Part shown: positions 61,256 to 64,000 of the stretch, one piece after another | Position numbering within the stretch: the stretch's first letter is position 1 | Layout: each line of letters opens with the position of its first letter | DNA from: Paenibacillus_G elgii_A | Lineage (GTDB): Bacteria; Bacillota; Bacilli; Paenibacillales; NBRC-103111 | DNA length: 64,000 nucleotides | Direction of reading: 5' to 3' | Assembly: GCA_042219835.1 (NCBI GenBank) | Contig: JBHJMN010000007.1 | Location: 62,001-126,000 of the forward strand | The notes under the pieces: generated by a model | What the model was told of the DNA's origin: nothing | Database searches by the model: none | The model's input: only the letters and a program-made list of their open reading frames with translations | Translations under genes and position numbers: made by a program

Positions 61256-62554
61256 ATGAACCGTAACCTGTGTATGATCGGGGATGTGAATAAACATATA
61301 GACGAATCGGTGACGATCGGCTGCTGGCTGCATAACATCCGTTCCAGCGGCAAGATCCGTTTCCTGCAGCTGCGGGACGGCTCCGGCTTTATACAGGGCG
61401 TCGTCGTCAAGAGCGAAGTGCCGGAGCAGGTGTGGGAAGATACGGGCAAACTGACGCAAGAGAGCTCGCTCTACGTCACCGGCACGGTTCGCGAGGATAC
61501 GCGCAGCAAAGGCGGCTTCGAGCTGACGGTGACCGGCGTCGAAGTTATTCAAGTCACAACCGATTATCCGATCACGCCTAAGGAGCACGGCGTCGATTTT
61601 CTGATGGATCACCGCCATTTGTGGATCCGTTCGCCGCGGCAGCGGGCGATTCTGGTCATCCGGGCGCAAATTATCCGGGCGATTCAGCAATTTTTCGACG
61701 AGCGCAACTTCCATTTGGTCGATCCGCCGATTTTGACTCCTTCGTCCTGCGAAGGAACGACGAATTTGTTTCATACGAAATATTTCGACGAGGACGCTTA
61801 CTTGACGCAGAGCGGCCAGCTGTATATGGAAGCTGCGGCGATGGCGCTTGGCCGGGTATACTCGTTCGGTCCGACCTTTCGGGCGGAGAAATCGAAGACG
61901 CGCCGGCATTTGATCGAATTCTGGATGATCGAACCGGAGATGGCGTTCGTGACGCACGAAGAGAATCTTCAAGTGCAGGAGCAGTTCGTCTCTCACCTCG
62001 TACAGTCGGTGCTGCAACACTGCCGCAAGGAGCTTGAGACGCTGGAGCGCGACACGACGAAGCTCGAGAAGGTCGTAGGGCCGTTCCCGCGCATTACGTA
62101 CGACGAAGCGGTAAAGTTTCTTCAAGAAAACGGGCACGAATTCGAATGGGGAGAAGACTTCGGCGCACCTCACGAAACTGCCATCGCCGAGAAATATGAG
62201 AAGCCGGTGTTCATTACGCATTATCCGACGGAGATCAAGGCCTTCTATATGAAGCCTGACCCGGCCCGTCCGGAAGTCGTGCTTTGCGCGGATCTGATCG
62301 CTCCGGAAGGCTACGGGGAAATTATTGGTGGCAGCCAGCGGATCGACGATCCGGAGCTGATGGAAGAACGCTTCCGGCAGCACGAGCTGTCCAAAGAAGC
62401 GTACCAGTGGTACCTCGACCTGCGAAAATACGGCTCTGTGCCGCATTCGGGCTTCGGCTTGGGGCTTGAGCGTACGGTCGCTTGGATTTGCGGGCTTGAT
62501 CACGTTCGCGAGACGATTCCATTCCCGCGGCTCCTGTACCGCTTGTACCCGTAA
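61256..62554 (+). CDS. asnS: Asparaginyl-tRNA synthetase
   Basis: Class IIb synthetase charging tRNA-Asn. The 432-residue protein has an N-terminal OB-fold anticodon domain (about 1-100; VTIGCWLHNIRSSGKIRFLQLRDGSGFIQGVV). The class II core has motif 2 SFGPTFRAEKSKTRRHLIEFWMIE and motif 3 GFGLGLERTVAWICGL. ATG 61256 lies seven bases after GGAGG; ATG 61250 is too near the site. It follows ackA by 40 bp and is followed by dnaD, a linkage also seen in Bacillus. Confidence 0.96.
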   Translation: MNRNLCMIGDVNKHIDESVTIGCWLHNIRSSGKIRFLQLRDGSGFIQGVVVKSEVPEQVWEDTGKLTQESSLYVTGTVREDTRSKGGFELTVTGVEVIQVTTDYPITPKEHGVDFLMDHRHLWIRSPRQRAILVIRAQIIRAIQQFFDERNFHLVDPPILTPSSCEGTTNLFHTKYFDEDAYLTQSGQLYMEAAAMALGRVYSFGPTFRAEKSKTRRHLIEFWMIEPEMAFVTHEENLQVQEQFVSHLVQSVLQHCRKELETLERDTTKLEKVVGPFPRITYDEAVKFLQENGHEFEWGEDFGAPHETAIAEKYEKPVFITHYPTEIKAFYMKPDPARPEVVLCADLIAPEGYGEIIGGSQRIDDPELMEERFRQHELSKEAYQWYLDLRKYGSVPHSGFGLGLERTVAWICGLDHVRETIPFPRLLYRLYP

Positions 62555-62608
62555 GGTTTGCATGCGGGAGCGATTCTCGCGAAGCTGTAAGCGGAAAGTA
62601 GGGTAGGC

Positions 62609-63289
62609 ATGAGACGTAGCGATTACGACACCAACGAGCTGCCGTCCGTGCTGCTCGCGGGCTGGCAGGACGGGAACGTCGACGTTCCCTACTGGCTGTT
62701 CAAATATTACAAACAGCTTGGGCTGATGGAGCCGGACGTGATGCTTATTCTTCATGTCATGGCGTTTAAGCAAAAGGAAAACAAAGATTTCCCGACATTG
62801 GAAGAGCTTCAAACCCGCATGTCGCTGCCGCAGGAGAAAGTGATTGCCGTGCTGCAAAAGCTGATCCGGGAGCAATTGCTGCGGATCGACGAGATCGAAG
62901 ATCCCGTTACGGGAATCCACAGCGAAGCATATAACTTGCGGCCGCTGCTGGACCGGCTCGCGGAGTGCCGCATCGAGGAGCACCGAGCGGAGCTGTCGGC
63001 TAGGAAACAGGCCGAGCGGACGGGCAAAGCGGAGCGAAAAGATATTTTCTCGATTTTCGAAAACGAATTTGGCCGACCGCTCACTCCGATGGAGCTGGAG
63101 TCGATATCCGGGTGGATCGACAAAGATCGCTATCCGGAGGAGCTCATCCTCGCCGGTCTTAAGGAAGCGGTGTTCGCCGGCAAACTGCATTTCCGGTACA
63201 TTGATCGGATCTTGCTGGAGTGGCAGCGCAACCGAATCACGACCGTCGAGCAGGCGAAGGAGCACTCGCAGAAGTTCCGGTCCCGCTAA
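62609..63289 (+). CDS. dnaD: DNA replication initiation/restart protein DnaD
   Basis: Primosome protein working with DnaB and DnaI in helicase loading at oriC and at stalled forks. The 226-residue protein has an N-terminal winged-helix domain (DVPYWLFKYYKQLGL, then DFPTLEELQTRMSLPQEKVIAVLQKLI) and a C-terminal DnaB/DnaD domain (about 137-215; IFSIFENEFGRPLTPMELESISGWI and YIDRILLEWQRNRITTVEQAKEH). ATG 62609 has a modest AGTAGGGTAGG site. In B. subtilis nth follows; here an ABC ATPase gene follows after a terminator. Confidence 0.95.
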   Translation: MRRSDYDTNELPSVLLAGWQDGNVDVPYWLFKYYKQLGLMEPDVMLILHVMAFKQKENKDFPTLEELQTRMSLPQEKVIAVLQKLIREQLLRIDEIEDPVTGIHSEAYNLRPLLDRLAECRIEEHRAELSARKQAERTGKAERKDIFSIFENEFGRPLTPMELESISGWIDKDRYPEELILAGLKEAVFAGKLHFRYIDRILLEWQRNRITTVEQAKEHSQKFRSR

Positions 63290-63299
63290 GCGGAAAACG

Positions 63300-63343
63300 A
63301 AACAGTCCTGCACGCAAAAAAATGCGTGCGGGGCTGTTTTGCG
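63300..63343 (+). terminator. Terminator after dnaD
   Basis: AACAGTCCTGCACGCA (63301-63316) pairs with TGCGTGCGGGGCTGTT (from 63323) around an A-rich loop, followed by TTTTG. The spacer 63344-63525 is AT-rich, with a possible -10 TATTAT/TATATT near 63467-63475; it holds no supported gene. Confidence 0.8.
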
Positions 63344-63525
63344 TTACTGAACATGCTTACTGTGCCCTGTGCACTTTCGGACCCCGATTAAAATAAAACG
63401 TAAAAAACATTTTAAAACTTAAAAAACTGTAGTTTTTTTGTAACTTTTTTGCGATTAGTGGCGTCTATTATATTAGGCGTGGCATGATTTTACAGATTTA
63501 CAGAACGATTAGAAGGAGGGGCCAC

Positions 63526-64000
63526 ATGTTCCGATGGCTGCGCAAACCTAAAAACGAAGCGCAGAATGAAGCGGCAGCCGCCGTACCAGCCGCTCCGCAG
63601 GAGATCAGCACCGGGCTGCCGGAAGCTTTGGCCAACGGGGAAGTGGCTGCGGCAAACGACAGTGAGGGTGTCCAGATCGATACCAGACCACCCATTGACA
63701 CGAGTATCCCACTCCTTACCGTAACGGGAGTGGAGCGTTCATTTCCTGTCGGAGGACAACAGCTTCATGTGCTCAAGGGAATCGATATGGAGTTGTATCC
63801 GATGCAACTCGTTATGCTGAAAGGCCGGTCCGGCTCGGGGAAAACAACCCTGCTTAACATGATCGGCGGTCTGGACCAGCCGAACCGGGGACAAATCATG
63901 TTCAAGGAGTATCCGTTCCATGAATGCAGTGACGACCAGCGGACGTACATAAGAAGAAAAGAAATCGGCTTTATTTTTCAATCGTTTGCTTTAATGCCTC
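63526..64000 (+). CDS. ABC transporter ATP-binding protein (3' truncated by window end)
   Basis: The reading frame runs off the window after 158 codons. ATG 63526 follows an excellent AGAAGGAGGGG. Residues 1-65 are an unusual hydrophilic, Ala/Glu-rich extension (MFRWLRKPKNEAQNEAAAA...). The ABC domain begins near residue 66, with LTVTGVERSFPVGGQQLHVLKG, Walker A GRSGSGKTTLLN (100-111) and Q-loop FQSFALMP at the end. The sequence type is that of MacB/LolD-like exporters, where a permease gene normally follows. Signature and Walker B motifs lie outside the window. Confidence 0.88.
   Translation, partial: MFRWLRKPKNEAQNEAAAAVPAAPQEISTGLPEALANGEVAAANDSEGVQIDTRPPIDTSIPLLTVTGVERSFPVGGQQLHVLKGIDMELYPMQLVMLKGRSGSGKTTLLNMIGGLDQPNRGQIMFKEYPFHECSDDQRTYIRRKEIGFIFQSFALMP

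Noticed and set aside
61232..63313. Long minus-strand open frame of 693 codons opposite asnS and dnaD
   Set aside because: It is antisense to two well-supported genes, has no ribosome binding site or family motifs, and arises from codon bias in GC-rich coding DNA.
1..64000. tRNA or rRNA genes, CRISPR arrays, insertion sequences, prophage genes
   Set aside because: I found no cloverleaf-like sequence ends, no regularly spaced direct repeats and no transposase or integrase motifs; composition looks even throughout.

Overview
The window is a chromosomal segment of an endospore-forming, diaminopimelate-type Firmicute. The best guess is a member of the Paenibacillaceae (Paenibacillus/Cohnella-like). 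Evidence: the dcw/sporulation cluster runs spoVD-murE-murF-mraY-murD-spoVE-murG-murB-murA-divIB-ftsA-ftsZ-spoIIGA-sigE-sigG-ylmC..ylmH-divIVA-ileS in essentially the Bacillus subtilis order. MurE carries the DNPR motif of meso-DAP ligases. T-box and PyrR leaders are present, and start codons are a Gram-positive mix of ATG, GTG and TTG behind strong AGGAGG-type ribosome binding sites. Species level is not claimed.

Layout. (1) 1-23.1 kb, + strand: cell-wall precursor synthesis, division (DivIB, FtsA, FtsZ, SepF, YlmG, YlmH, DivIVA) and early sporulation control (SpoIIGA, sigma-E, sigma-G). (2) 23.1-29.0 kb: an isoleucine T-box and ileS, a DUF5665-like membrane protein, a convergent yteA-like zinc-finger gene, then lspA-rluD. 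(3) 29.1-32.4 kb: patA facing dapL-dapH, the acetylated branch of lysine/DAP synthesis that feeds MurE. (4) 32.4-41.8 kb: the pyrimidine operon pyrR-pyrB-pyrC-carA-carB-pyrF-pyrE behind a PyrR attenuator; pyrP, pyrK and pyrD are absent. (5) 41.9-45.4 kb: a tightly coupled four-gene module of ECF sigma factor, membrane-anchored probable regulator, ABC ATPase and ABC permease. (6) 45.5-53.0 kb, - strand: a proline T-box followed by proB-proA-proC-mtnW-mtnX-mtnB without a visible internal terminator, preceded by mtnE. On the + strand mtnU lies beyond a methyltransferase gene, so proline synthesis and methionine salvage are interleaved. (7) 55-59 kb: a LysR regulator, a 52-aa small protein, a DUF2512 protein and leuCD with LysR-type palindromes. 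(8) 59.1-64 kb: hbd-ackA behind a consensus Spo0A box, asnS, dnaD, and the 5' part of an ABC ATPase that runs off the end.

Most genes are ordinary housekeeping genes, and I see no clear new enzymatic system. The least explained parts are non-coding or organisational. They are a roughly 340-bp nested inverted-repeat structure between ftsZ and spoIIGA; the proline T-box placed ahead of methionine-salvage genes; mutually exclusive hairpins before carA; the self-contained sigma/ABC module; and a Spo0A box ahead of a translationally coupled hbd-ackA pair. Promoters, operators and terminators are read by eye from consensus and are predictions.
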